Assembly (NCBI GenBank): GCA_016716965.1 | Contig: JADJUP010000052.1 | Coordinates: 1 to 64,000 of the forward strand | Length of the DNA: 64,000 nucleotides | Direction: 5' to 3' | Origin: Sulfuritalea sp. | GTDB taxonomy: Bacteria; Pseudomonadota; Gammaproteobacteria; Burkholderiales; Rhodocyclaceae | In this document: positions 52,730-62,549 of the stretch, piece by piece | How the letters are laid out: each line of letters opens with the position of its first letter | How positions within the stretch are numbered: position 1 is the stretch's first letter | The notes under the pieces: model-generated | The model's input: only the letters and a program-made list of their open reading frames with translations | Database searches by the model: none | What the model was told of the DNA's origin: nothing | Position numbers and translations under genes: made by a program

Positions 52730-53332
52730 CTAGAACAATTCGACGTCGCCCGCTATCGGGGCCTGGGAGAGTCGTGCGGCATACTCGGATTCGCGGCGCA
52801 GCAGCGTGTCGTTATGCAGGCGCGTCAGCTTCTTGACCAGCACGCGGCCCGTCGCCGGGAAGAAATATACCTTGCGCGGATGGATGTCCAGCAAGTCCCT
52901 GGCTGCAACGGGGATGCCTTCGGTGCGCAGGAATTCGAGCACGAAGCTGCAGTTGCGTTCGCCGACGTTGGAACTCGACAGCGCCGACATGACGCGGCCG
53001 CCGCCGAATACCTTGGCCTCCAGGTTGGAGCGCCGGGCGCCGAGCTTGAGCAGGTGATTGATAAGAATTTCCATGGCATAGGTGCCGTAGCGCGCCGAGG
53101 CGGAGGTCACGGACGGTTCGCCCGAGTCGGCCAGCATGAAGTGGTTCATGCCGCCGATGCCCTTGGTCTTGTCGCGGATGCAGGCCGAGACGCAGGAACC
53201 GAGCACGGTCACCAGCAGCATGTCGGTGGTGGTGACGAAGTATTCGCCGGGCAGCACTTTCACCGCCTCCGCGCTGAACGTCGGATCGAAGTAGCGATTG
53301 CTGGCCAGGTGTTCGACGTAGGCGGCGTCCAT
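52730..53332 (-). CDS. cheD: Chemoreceptor glutamine deamidase CheD
   Basis: The 200-residue protein has the CheD catalytic pair: Cys47 in LGSCVSACIRD and His64 in GGMNHFML, with the same spacing as in Thermotoga CheD. It deamidates receptor glutamines and can interact with CheC where present. It begins 2 bases after cheR. Confidence 0.96.
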   Translation of the reverse strand: MDAAYVEHLASNRYFDPTFSAEAVKVLPGEYFVTTTDMLLVTVLGSCVSACIRDKTKGIGGMNHFMLADSGEPSVTSASARYGTYAMEILINHLLKLGARRSNLEAKVFGGGRVMSALSSSNVGERNCSFVLEFLRTEGIPVAARDLLDIHPRKVYFFPATGRVLVKKLTRLHNDTLLRRESEYAARLSQAPIAGDVELF

Positions 53333-53334
53333 GG

Positions 53335-54198
53335 TCAGAGCCTCGCGCGACGGCCGTGTTCGGGTCGGTCGGCACGTTCATAGACGGTGCGGCCGAGCGA
53401 ATGGAACAGGTCGGCCGCGTGCAGGAAGCTTTCGGAGTGCCCGGCGAAGAGCAGGCCGTCGTCGCGCAGCAGCGGCACGAACTTTTTCAGGATTGCGTAT
53501 TGAGTCGGCTTGTCGAAATAGATCATGACGTTGCGGCAGAACATTACATCGAACGGCCCTTGCAGCGGCAGGCGGGCGTCGAGCAGGTTGATGCGCGTGA
53601 AGTTGAGCAACTTCTGCAACTCGGGACGCACCCGCGCGTAACCGGCCTGCGCGCCGGCGCCCTTGAGGAAGAAGCGGCGCAGGCGATCGCGGCTCAGCTT
53701 TTCGACGCGTTCGATCGGGTAGACACCTTTCTGGGCGGCGGCCAGCACGTTGGTGTCGATGTCGCTGGCGACGATCGAGACCGGCGGCGTCAGCGTGTCG
53801 AAGGCTTCACAGGCGGTCATCGCCAGGGTGTAGGGCTCTTCACCGGTGGAGGCCGCCGAGCACCAGATGCGGATCGGCCGTTGCGTCAGTCCCTGCAGGT
53901 GGCGCAGCAGGATGTCGAAGTGGTGGGCTTCGCGAAAGAACGAGGTGAGGTTGGTCGTCAGCGAATTGACGAAGGTTTCGCGCTCCGTATCGTCGTTCGC
54001 CTCGAGGTGGGCCAGGTACTCGCCGAAGCTGACTATGCCCAGTGCCCGCAGGCGCCTGGCGAGGCGGCTGTAGACCATGTCGCGCTTGATCGGCGCCAGC
54101 GAGATGCCCGCATGCTTGTAGATCAGCTTGCGGACGCGCTCGAAGTCGGAGTCCGTGAAATGGAACTCGCGTTCGCGTGATTCCAGTGCGTTGGCCAT
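53335..54198 (-). CDS. cheR: Chemoreceptor methyltransferase CheR
   Basis: The 287-residue SAM-dependent methylase has the all-helical N-domain and the catalytic domain with NLTSFFRE, CSAASTGEEPYTLAM and FCRNVMIYFDK. The beta-subdomain that docks on the xWxxF receptor tail lies around residue 190-230. All three adjacent receptors carry such a tail. Confidence 0.97.
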   Translation of the reverse strand: MANALESREREFHFTDSDFERVRKLIYKHAGISLAPIKRDMVYSRLARRLRALGIVSFGEYLAHLEANDDTERETFVNSLTTNLTSFFREAHHFDILLRHLQGLTQRPIRIWCSAASTGEEPYTLAMTACEAFDTLTPPVSIVASDIDTNVLAAAQKGVYPIERVEKLSRDRLRRFFLKGAGAQAGYARVRPELQKLLNFTRINLLDARLPLQGPFDVMFCRNVMIYFDKPTQYAILKKFVPLLRDDGLLFAGHSESFLHAADLFHSLGRTVYERADRPEHGRRARL

Positions 54199-54243
54199 GT
54201 GCGATGGTTAACCGGGCGTCGCGGCGAAGGGTGGCGCGTGAAG

Positions 54244-54270
54244 AATCGCCGTATCGCCAGCGCCGACTTT
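54244..54270 (+). repeat. Dispersed repeat, copy 14 (full 27-bp form)
   Basis: Identical to copies at 15-41 and 59550-59576. It lies in the mcp-cheR spacer and marks the outer edge of a larger block shared with 59550 onward. Confidence 0.9.
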
Positions 54271-54290
54271 CATGAAAGGATGAGGGCGGG

Positions 54291-55395
54291 TATCAGAACT
54301 CTTCCCATTGTTCGGTGGAATCGGTGATATTGGGAGGGAGGACCTTGCGGCCGGCGGGTCGCGAGGTGGGCTGGGAAGTGGCACGGGAAGCGCCGGGCAA
54401 CTGGCGCGGCGTCGCATCGCGCAGCACGGGAGCCGGCAGGGAGGAACGACCGGCCCCCTCGGCCAGCTTGAACATGCTCACCGTCTGCACCAGGCCACGG
54501 GCCTGCTCCTCCAGGCTCTCGGCCGCGGCCGCGGCTTCTTCCACCAAAGCCGCGTTCTGCTGCGTCACCTCGTCCATCTGGCCCACCGCCTGGGTGGTCT
54601 GCTCGATGCCGGAGCTTTGCTCCTTGGAGGCCGAGGCAATCTCGGTCACGAGGGCGGCGACCTGCTGGAAGCTCGCCACCACCCCGTCCATCGTCGTCCC
54701 GGCCTCCTGCACCAGCCTGGCGCCGGACTCGACCTTGTCCACCGACTCGGCGATCAGGGTCTTGATCTCCTTGGCGGCGGTGGCGGAACGCTGCGCCAGG
54801 TTGCGCACTTCGCTTGCCACCACGGCGAAGCCGCGGCCCTGTTCCCCGGCCCGGGCGGCTTCCACCGCCGCGTTCAAGGCCAGGATGTTGGTCTGGAAAG
54901 CAATGCTGTCGATCACGCCGATGATGTCGGAAATCTTCTTCGAACTGGCCTGGATGTCACCCATGGTGACCACCACCTGCTTCACCACCTCGCCGCCGCG
55001 CACCACGCCGGCATTCGAGGTCTTGGCCAGGTCATTGGCCTGGCGTGCGTTCTCGGCGTTCTGGCGCACGGTGGCGTTGAGTTCCTCCATGGCCGAGGAG
55101 GTCTCTTCGAGGCTGGAGGCCTGTTCCTCGGTACGCGAGGAGAGGTCGGCATTGCCGGCGGCGATTTCCTGCGAGGCGATGCTGATGGCCTCGGTGGCGT
55201 CCTTGATGCGGCCGACCACTTCGCGCAGGCGTTCGATGGTGGTGTTGGTGTCGTCCTTCAACTGGCCGAAGATGCCCTGGTAGTCGGCGTCGATCTTCTG
55301 CGTCAGATCTCCGCCGGCCACCCGCTGCAGGATCTGCGCGACGTCGGTCAGGCCGCTTTGCGTCACTTCAGACAACTGGTTCAGGCCTTCGGAGA
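54291..55395. repeat. 1.1-kb mcp repeat, copy A
   Basis: The 3' part of this mcp gene is nearly identical at DNA level to 56683-57790 and 59593-60703. With copy C the identity continues outward through the dispersed repeat to 54244. It encodes the signalling domain and C-terminal tail. Confidence 0.85.
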
Positions 55396-56665
55396 GTTCG
55401 AGGAAAAAGCCGTTCTTGCCGGCGACATCGATGCGGTGGTGGAAGTCCCCGGCAGAGGCCGCATTCACCATCTGGGCCACTTCCTGCTGGGCGGTCACCT
55501 CGGCGGTCCGATCGACCCATTCCGCGACCGATCCGACACGTTCGCCATCGGCCGTAATCACCGGATTTGCGGTGACACGCATGTGACGAGTACCGACCTG
55601 CAGGTTGGCGACGTGGGTTCCGGAGAGTGTCGCCAGGAGATTGGCCTGGTGCGACGGATTCTTGTGAAAGTGGTCAAGGTTCTGCCCGACCAGGTTTGCC
55701 GCATTGAAATCCGGTACCAGCTTGCGCAGTTCGCTTTCGGCATCCTTGAGCACCTTGTGCACGGCGCCGTTGGCGTAGATGATGGTGCGGGTCGTGTCGG
55801 CGATGATCACTCCAGTGGAGACGTTATCCAGGGCAATCTTGACCCGCAGGGATGCCGCCGCCGCGGCACGGTCCGTTTCGATTCTTGTTCGCAGGGCATC
55901 CTGCATGTGCAGCAGGTTGACCATCAGGCTGCCCTTGTCATCCGGGCGGAGGTGGATTTCGCTCGAGTAATCGTCCTCGGCGATGCGTTGCGCGACCGCC
56001 ACCGCGACGGCCGGTTCGTCACCGAGCAGGCGGATCAGCATGCGGAACAGCAGAACGCCGGTCAGGGCGGAAATGATGGCCACCGCGAGACCGAGCAGCA
56101 AGCTGTTGCGGCGGGCGTCGCGGATGCGTTCCTCGCTTTCGGCGGCGCTGCTGGTCATGCGCTCGCGCAATGTGGCTTCGAGCTTTTTCATGCTCGCTGT
56201 CAAGGTGGCCGCGCGGGCGTCGAAACCGGTGTCCGGCTGCTTCATGAGTTCGTTGCCGGCCAGGCGCCCCTTGCTCACATAGGCGTTGGCCATGGCAATG
56301 CCAACCTGGTTGAATACCTTGACCTCATCCGCGGTCGCCTTTGCCGCCGTTGCCAGGTCGGGTTGCAGCCTGGCCAGGGTATCAAGATTCTTCAGCGCCG
56401 ACTCATAGGCAGATTTTGCCTCGTCATAGCCTCCGGGTTCGGCGGTTGCCGACACATCGGTGAGGAACTGCTGGACCTGAACGACGCCGAAGCGGACCTC
56501 CTGCATGGCTTCGAAGGATGGCTGCACCACCTCGTGTTCATGCTGGATCTTTTCTACCGCGGTCGTGAAACCTCGCCAGACGACGAACGCGAGCACAAGC
56601 AACAGCGCAAGGCTGATGACCGTCGAAACAACAATTGTCTTGCGTACCGTGAGTTGATGGGCCAT
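54293..56665 (-). CDS. Methyl-accepting chemotaxis protein with PAS domain (mcp-1)
   Basis: The 790-residue receptor has TM1 (about residues 12-30), a periplasmic helical sensor, TM2 (about 187-208), a HAMP-like segment, a PAS domain (about 275-395) and the cytoplasmic signalling region with the hairpin tip around ILALNAAVEAARAGEQGRG. It ends EQWEEF, an xWxxF tether for CheR and CheB. The stimulus is unknown. It is the most downstream of the three receptors, 94 bases before cheR. Confidence 0.93.
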   Translation of the reverse strand: MAHQLTVRKTIVVSTVISLALLLVLAFVVWRGFTTAVEKIQHEHEVVQPSFEAMQEVRFGVVQVQQFLTDVSATAEPGGYDEAKSAYESALKNLDTLARLQPDLATAAKATADEVKVFNQVGIAMANAYVSKGRLAGNELMKQPDTGFDARAATLTASMKKLEATLRERMTSSAAESEERIRDARRNSLLLGLAVAIISALTGVLLFRMLIRLLGDEPAVAVAVAQRIAEDDYSSEIHLRPDDKGSLMVNLLHMQDALRTRIETDRAAAAASLRVKIALDNVSTGVIIADTTRTIIYANGAVHKVLKDAESELRKLVPDFNAANLVGQNLDHFHKNPSHQANLLATLSGTHVANLQVGTRHMRVTANPVITADGERVGSVAEWVDRTAEVTAQQEVAQMVNAASAGDFHHRIDVAGKNGFFLELSEGLNQLSEVTQSGLTDVAQILQRVAGGDLTQKIDADYQGIFGQLKDDTNTTIERLREVVGRIKDATEAISIASQEIAAGNADLSSRTEEQASSLEETSSAMEELNATVRQNAENARQANDLAKTSNAGVVRGGEVVKQVVVTMGDIQASSKKISDIIGVIDSIAFQTNILALNAAVEAARAGEQGRGFAVVASEVRNLAQRSATAAKEIKTLIAESVDKVESGARLVQEAGTTMDGVVASFQQVAALVTEIASASKEQSSGIEQTTQAVGQMDEVTQQNAALVEEAAAAAESLEEQARGLVQTVSMFKLAEGAGRSSLPAPVLRDATPRQLPGASRATSQPTSRPAGRKVLPPNITDSTEQWEEF

Positions 56666-56682
56666 GGCTGTATTCCGGATCT

Positions 56683-57790
56683 GGTATCAGAACTCTTCCC
56701 ACTGTTCGGTGGAATCGGTGATATTGGGAGGGAGGACCTTGCGGCCGGCGGGTCGCGAGGTGGGCTGGGAAGTGGCACGGGAAGCGCCGGGCAACTGGCG
56801 CGGCGTCGCATCGCGCAGCACGGGAGCCGGCAGGGAGGAACGACCGGCCCCTTCGGCCAGCTTGAACATGCTCACCGTCTGCACCAGGCCACGCGCCTGC
56901 TCCTCCAGGCTCTCGGCCGCGGCCGCGGCTTCTTCCACCAAAGCCGCGTTCTGCTGCGTCACCTCGTCCATCTGGCCCACCGCCTGGGTGGTCTGCTCGA
57001 TGCCGGAGCTCTGCTCCTTCGAAGCCGACGCGATCTCGGTGACCAGGGCGGCGACCTGCTGGAAGCTCGCCACCACCCCGTCCATCGTCACCCCGGCTTC
57101 CTGCACCAGCCTGGCGCCGGACTCGACCTTGTCCACCGACTCGGCGATCAGGGTCTTGATCTCCTTGGCGGCGGTGGCGCTGCGCTGGGCCAGGTTGCGC
57201 ACCTCGCTGGCCACCACGGCGAAACCGCGGCCCTGTTCGCCGGCCCGGGCGGCTTCCACCGCCGCGTTCAAGCGCCAGGATGTTGGTCTGGAAAGCAATG
57301 CTGTCGATCACGCCGATGATGTCGGAAATCTTCTTCGAACTGGCCTGGATGTCACCCATGGTGACCACCACCTGCTTCACCACCTCGCCGCCGCGCACCA
57401 CGCCGGCATTCGAGGTCTTGGCCAGGTCGTTGGCCTGGCGGGCGTTCTCGGCGTTCTGGCGCACGGTGGCGTTGAGTTCCTCCATGGCCGAGGAGGTTTC
57501 CTCGAGGCTGGAGGCCTGTTCCTCGGTACGCGAGGAGAGGTCGGCATTGCCGGCGGCGATCTCCTGGGAGGCGATGCTGATGGCCTCGGTGGCGTCCTTG
57601 ATGCGGCCGACCACTTCGCGCAGGCGCTCGATGGTGGTGTTGGTGTCGTCCTTCAGCTGGCCGAAGATGCCCTGGTAGTCGGCATCGATCTTCTGTGTCA
57701 GATCCCCGCCGGCCACCCGCTGCAGGATCTGCGCGACGTCGGTCAGGCCGCTTTGCGTCACTTCGGATAGCTGGTTCAGGCCTTCGGAGA
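56683..57790. repeat. 1.1-kb mcp repeat, copy B
   Basis: Nearly identical to the copies in the flanking mcp genes, but with one extra base at about 57273. Confidence 0.85.
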
Positions 57791-59516
57791 GCTGGCGCAC
57801 GAAACCTTCCTTGCCTTCCAGCGACAGGCGGGTTTCGAAGTTGCCGACCAGTGCGGCGTGGACCATGTCGGCAACCTCTTTCTCGATGCGAACTTCATCG
57901 GTGCGGTCCAGCCACTCGGCGACGGCGCCGAGGCGTTCCTTTTTCTCGTTGATGACGGGGCTGGCCGAAACGCGCAGGAAGCGGTCGCTGATTTCGAGGT
58001 TGGCGACATAGGTGCTGGTGAAGTTGGCCAGGAGATCGGCCTGGTGCCTGGGATTCTTGTGGAAGGTATCGATGTTCACCCCAACCATGTTGTCGGCATC
58101 GAAGTTGGGCAACTGCTTGCGTATCGCCGGCTCCGCGCCCTTGAGGATGCGCTTTACCGCATGGTTGGCGTAGATGATCGTGCGTTCGTTGTTGGCGATC
58201 ATCACCCCGGTCGAAACGTTGTCCAGCGCGATCTTGATGCGCAGCGTTTCGTCCGCCTGCCGCTTTGTCTCTGCAACTTCGAAGCCCATGCGGGTCTGCA
58301 GTATCTGCAAGCCCTGCATGGCCTTGCCGACCTCGTCGTTGCGCGTGATGTCGATCTCGTTCGAGTAGTTGCCGCGCACGACGTTGGCGAAGGTTTCTTC
58401 CATTTCCTGGATCGGCCGGCGAATGGTCTTCGTCAGCAGCAGCGCCGTGAGTGCCGCTACGATCAGGGCAAGCAGTCCGGAAGCCAGGGAAATCCCTTCG
58501 GCGGAGGATACGGTGTTCTTCAGTTCCTGGCGGCCGTCCTGGGTAGATTTGTCCATTGCCTTGCGGCCGTCGAGAAGCAACTGCTTGTACTCGCGCCACA
58601 GAGGCGTGTCTTCTTCATTGAGCAGTTTGCGCGCCGTCGTCTGGTCGTTCGCGCGTACCGCAGTGACGATACGCTCATGCACCGTGAAGTGTTTCGTGCT
58701 CAGGCTGTCGATCTTGTCCAGCGAATTGCGCAGAGCCTCGTCAGGGTCCGGAACCGCTTTTGCAAGCGCCAGTTGCTGCTGGAAATCCTTCCGTGCCTTG
58801 GCTAGATTGTCATAGGCCTTGCGGTTGCCCGGATCGAGCACGATGTTGCGCACTGCCTGGCCCATCTGCAGGCCCTGGGCATACATCTCGGAATGGCTGT
58901 CGAGGAGCTTCTGCTCGTGGTTCAGGTAATGGCTGAATTGCTCCTGGGCGCGATGCATGCCCAGCCAGGAACTGCCCACGGCGATCAGGCCGACGATCAC
59001 GATCGCGGCGACGCCGGTCCACAGTTTGGTGCCGATTCCCCAGTCCTGGATCCGGAGGCCGCCCGGCGTCACGGCCTTGCCATAGCGTATGACCAGCCGT
59101 CCCTGGCGCTTTTCGCGGAACTGGCGGTAGGCCGCTTCGTGCGCGTCGATCGCTTCGCGCGAGGCCTTGCGGCGGACGGATATATAACCGGTGACCTGGC
59201 CGTTCTCGACTATCGGCGCGGCATTCGCCAGCACCCAGTAGTAATCGCCATTCTTGCAGCGATTCTTCACATAGCCGGTCCATGGGCGGCCCACCTTGAG
59301 CGTGTCCCACAAGTCGGCAAAGGCTTCCACCGGCATGTCGGGGTGGCGCACGAGGTTGTGCGGTTCGCCCAGCAGTTCTGCTTCGCTGAATCCGCTGATG
59401 TCGAGGAAGTCCTTGTTGACGTAGGTGATGCGTCCCTTGAGATCGGTCTTGGAGACGATCAGGGTGGAATCGGTGAGTTGGACCTCGGTATTGGTTACGG
59501 GCAGGTTGGTACGCAT
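56687..59516 (-). pseudogene. Aer-like PAS methyl-accepting chemotaxis gene with frameshift (mcp-2)
   Basis: From the ATG at 59516 (MRTNLPVTN) the frame encodes an Aer-type PAS (YVNKDFLDISGFSEAELLGE, about residues 30-110), a membrane segment (about 155-180), a periplasmic helical region, TM2, HAMP, a second PAS and the signalling domain. One extra C at about 57273, within AAGCGCC where the paralogs have AAGGCC, shifts the frame exactly at the conserved LALNAAVEAA tip. The second fragment continues in frame from there to QWEEF at 56687. It is either a real inactivating mutation or an assembly error in a long repeat. The upstream extension to 59723 lies in repeat DNA. Confidence 0.8.
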
Positions 59517-59549
59517 TTGGAGGCTCCCAGGGCGCCGGTTGGGCAGCGA

Positions 59550-59576
59550 AATCGCCGTATCGCCAGCGCCGACTTT
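59550..59576 (+). repeat. Dispersed repeat, copy 15 (full 27-bp form)
   Basis: Identical to copies 1 and 14. It lies in the 82-base mcp-3 to mcp-2 spacer. Read leftward it forms MKVGAGDTAI from an ATG at 59580. Confidence 0.9.
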
Positions 59577-59592
59577 CATGAAAGGATGAGGG

Positions 59593-60703
59593 CGGGTATC
59601 AGAACTCTTCCCATTGTTCGGTGGAATCGGTGATATTGGGCGGGAGGACCTTGCGGCCGGCGGGTCGCGAGGTGGGCTGGGAAGTGGCACGGGAAGCGCC
59701 GGGCAACTGGCGCGGCGTCGCATCGCGCAGCACGGGAGCCGGCAGGGAGGAACGACCGGCCCCCTCGGCCAGCTTGAACATGCTCACCGTCTGCACCAGT
59801 CCGCGGGCCTGCTCCTCCAGGCTCTCGGCCGCGGCCGCGGCTTCTTCCACCAAAGCCGCGTTCTGCTGCGTCACCTCGTCCATCTGGCCCACCGCCTGGG
59901 TGGTCTGCTCGATGCCGGAGCTTTGCTCCTTGGAAGCCGAGGCGATCTCGGTGACCAGGGCGGCGACCTGCTGGAAGCTCGCCACCACCCCGTCCATCGT
60001 CGTCCCGGCTTCCTGCACCAGCCTGGCGCCGGACTCGACCTTGTCCACCGACTCGGCGATCAGGGTCTTGATCTCCTTGGCGGCGGTGGCGGAACGCTGC
60101 GCCAGGTTGCGCACCTCGCTGGCCACCACGGCGAAGCCGCGGCCCTGTTCCCCGGCCCGGGCGGCTTCCACCGCCGCGTTCAAGGCCAGGATGTTGGTCT
60201 GGAAAGCAATGCTGTCGATCACGCCGATGATGTCGGAAATCTTCTTCGAACTGGCCTGGATGTCACCCATGGTGACCACCACCTGCTTCACCACCTCGCC
60301 GCCGCGCACCACGCCGGCATTCGAGGTCTTGGCCAGGTCATTGGCCTGGCGTGCGTTCTCGGCGTTCTGGCGCACGGTGGCGTTGAGTTCCTCCATGGCC
60401 GAGGAGGTCTCTTCGAGGCTGGAGGCCTGTTCCTCGGTACGCGAGGAGAGGTCGGCATTGCCGGCGGCGATCTCCTGGGAGGCGATGCTGATGGCCTCGG
60501 TGGCGTCCTTGATGCGGCCGACGACTTCGCGCAGGCGTTCGATGGTGGTGTTGGTGTCGTCCTTCAACTGGCCGAAGATGCCCTGGTAGTCGGCATCGAT
60601 CTTCTGCGTCAGATCTCCGCCGGCCACCCGCTGCAGGATCTGCGCGACGTCGGTGAGCCCGCTTTGCGTCACTTCGGATAACTGGTTCAGGCCTTCGGAG
60701 AGC
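59593..60703. repeat. 1.1-kb mcp repeat, copy C
   Basis: Nearly identical to copies A and B; identity with A extends to 59550. Confidence 0.85.
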
Positions 60704-61995
60704 TGCTTGAAGAAGCCTTCTTTGCCTTCCAGCGGCAAGCGCGTCTCAAAGTTGCCGCGCAGGGCGCCATCGACCATGCCGGCGACTTCGCGCTCGATGC
60801 GGACTTCGTCGGTACGGTCCATCCATTCCGCGACGGAACCGAGTCGCTCGTTGCTTTCATTGATCACCGGGCTGGCGGACACCCGCAAGTGCCGATCGCT
60901 GATCTCCAGATTGGCGACATAGGTGCTGGTGAAGGACGACAGCAGCTTGGCCTGGTGCGAGGGATTCTTGTGGAAGCTGTCGATGTTCACGCCGATCATC
61001 CTGTCGGCATCGAAGTTGGGCAACTGCTTGCGTATCGCCGGCTCCGCCCCCTTGAGGATGCGCTTTACCGCATGGTTGGCGTAGATGATCGTGCGTTCGG
61101 AGTTGGCGATCATCACCCCGGTGGAGACGTTGTCCAGCGCGATCCTGATGCGCAGGTTCTCCGCTGCCTGACGGCGCTCGGTCTCGATGCTGGCGAGCAG
61201 GCGGCTCTGCATCGCCTTGAGTGCTGCGAGCAGGGTCGACATCTCGTTGCGCCCGTCTTCGGCGATGTCGTTGTCGAGCCTGCCTTCGGCAATCGCATTC
61301 GCCACGTCGACCGAGCGCCGCAGGGGCTGGGTGACGCTGCGTGTCACGAGGTAGCCGAAGGCAGTCATGAAGATCAGGGCCAGAAGGCCGATGCCGAGGA
61401 TCAGGTTGCGCTCCAGTGCGAAATCGCGCAGGCCTTCCTCGTAGTCACCTTTGCCTTCCTCGGTGATGAACTTGGTATAGGCGTCGGCAGCCGCCGTTGC
61501 CTCGGCATAGAGCGGGTTGATTCTTGTCAGCAGAATGCCGGTCGCGTTGTCGTATCGCCCTGCAAGTAAAGCGTCGCGCGCCGGGTTGAGCCCTTCCGTC
61601 ACGTAGCGGCCACGGGTTGCCGCATAGGCGTCGAACAGTTTCTTCTCGTCGGGCTCCAAGGGGTGCTTCTGCATTTCGGCGAGGATGGCGCTGATGGTGT
61701 CCCGGTTCTTCACCATCTGGTCGAGGTGCCTTCCGACCGGATGATCGTGCAGCTTCGAGTACTTGCCGGAGGGATCGTGTTGCAGCGACAACATGATCTG
61801 GGCTCGGTTGTCACCCATCAGCCACAGGATGCGACCGATTCGCTCTGTGGTCACGAGGTTGTGGGAATACAGTTCTTCGATCGAGCGCAACATGGTCGAA
61901 ATGCCGCTGATACCTACCGCTGCAGCGGCACCGAGCGCCAGAACGGCGACGGTGACTAGGATGGTCAGGCGCTGGCCGACGTTGAGATTCTTCAT
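59599..61995 (-). CDS. Methyl-accepting chemotaxis protein with PAS domain (mcp-3)
   Basis: The 798-residue receptor has TM1 (about residues 10-30), a four-helix-bundle sensor with the LWLMGDNRAQIMLSLQ segment seen in Tar-type domains, TM2 (about 193-215), HAMP, a PAS domain (about 275-395) and the signalling domain ending EQWEEF. Its PAS region is close to that of mcp-2. It lies 14 bases after cheW. An intact tip sequence is present. Confidence 0.94.
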   Translation of the reverse strand: MKNLNVGQRLTILVTVAVLALGAAAAVGISGISTMLRSIEELYSHNLVTTERIGRILWLMGDNRAQIMLSLQHDPSGKYSKLHDHPVGRHLDQMVKNRDTISAILAEMQKHPLEPDEKKLFDAYAATRGRYVTEGLNPARDALLAGRYDNATGILLTRINPLYAEATAAADAYTKFITEEGKGDYEEGLRDFALERNLILGIGLLALIFMTAFGYLVTRSVTQPLRRSVDVANAIAEGRLDNDIAEDGRNEMSTLLAALKAMQSRLLASIETERRQAAENLRIRIALDNVSTGVMIANSERTIIYANHAVKRILKGAEPAIRKQLPNFDADRMIGVNIDSFHKNPSHQAKLLSSFTSTYVANLEISDRHLRVSASPVINESNERLGSVAEWMDRTDEVRIEREVAGMVDGALRGNFETRLPLEGKEGFFKQLSEGLNQLSEVTQSGLTDVAQILQRVAGGDLTQKIDADYQGIFGQLKDDTNTTIERLREVVGRIKDATEAISIASQEIAAGNADLSSRTEEQASSLEETSSAMEELNATVRQNAENARQANDLAKTSNAGVVRGGEVVKQVVVTMGDIQASSKKISDIIGVIDSIAFQTNILALNAAVEAARAGEQGRGFAVVASEVRNLAQRSATAAKEIKTLIAESVDKVESGARLVQEAGTTMDGVVASFQQVAALVTEIASASKEQSSGIEQTTQAVGQMDEVTQQNAALVEEAAAAAESLEEQARGLVQTVSMFKLAEGAGRSSLPAPVLRDATPRQLPGASRATSQPTSRPAGRKVLPPNITDSTEQWEEF

Positions 61996-62009
61996 GGTTT
62001 GGCTTTCAT

Positions 62010-62516
62010 TCAGGCCAGGGATTCATCAACCAGCGCCATCTCGGACGACAGCATCAGGCGTTCGATGTCGACCACGATCAGCATGCGTTCGTCGAGGGTG
62101 CACAGGCCCTTGATGTATCGGGTGTCGACGCTGGCCGAGAATTCGGGTGCGGGACGAATGCTGTCCTGGCGGAGCATGGTCACGTCGGAGACGCTATCCA
62201 CCACCATGCCCACCACGCGGCTGCCCAGGTTGAGGATGATGACAACGGTAAAGGGCGTGTAATCCGCATTGCCGACGCCGAACTTGATGCGCAGATCGAC
62301 GATGGGCACGATGGTGCCGCGCAGGTTGATCACGCCCTTGAGGAAGGCGGGCGCGTTGGCGATCGTCGTCGGTGATTCGTAGCCGCGGATCTCCTGTACC
62401 TTGAGGATGTCGATCGCGTATTCCTCGGCGCCCAGCGTGTAGGTCAGATATTCGTCGCCGTCCGCACGTACGCCTCCGGCGGTATCACCTTGTCCTGCAT
62501 GTTCCTGAACCATCAT
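62010..62516 (-). CDS. cheW: Chemotaxis coupling protein CheW
   Basis: The 168-residue adaptor links receptors to CheA. It has the SH3-like CheW core (EYLTYTLGAEEYAIDILKVQEIRGY, IVPIVDLRIKFG, VVGMVVDSVSDV). GGGAG precedes its ATG. It lies 33 bases after cheA. Confidence 0.97.
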   Translation of the reverse strand: MMVQEHAGQGDTAGGVRADGDEYLTYTLGAEEYAIDILKVQEIRGYESPTTIANAPAFLKGVINLRGTIVPIVDLRIKFGVGNADYTPFTVVIILNLGSRVVGMVVDSVSDVTMLRQDSIRPAPEFSASVDTRYIKGLCTLDERMLIVVDIERLMLSSEMALVDESLA

Positions 62517-62549
62517 TGCGTCGTGCTCCCTTGCTTCAGCGAGTGGTAG

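Noticed and set aside
54308..57319. A 1003-codon rightward open frame antisense to the mcp genes
   Set aside because: It mirrors the coding strand of two receptor genes; its His/Gly/Leu-rich translation has no domain and ends where the mcp-2 frameshift falls. It is a codon-bias shadow.
59517..59723. N-terminal extension of the mcp-2 frame
   Set aside because: It translates the tail of mcp-3 out of frame and the dispersed repeat; the ATG at 59516 gives a normal Aer-type N-terminus.
62475..62500. cheW N-terminus reading GQGDTAGG, similar to VGAGDTA
   Set aside because: Only about 13 of 21 bases match the element at DNA level.
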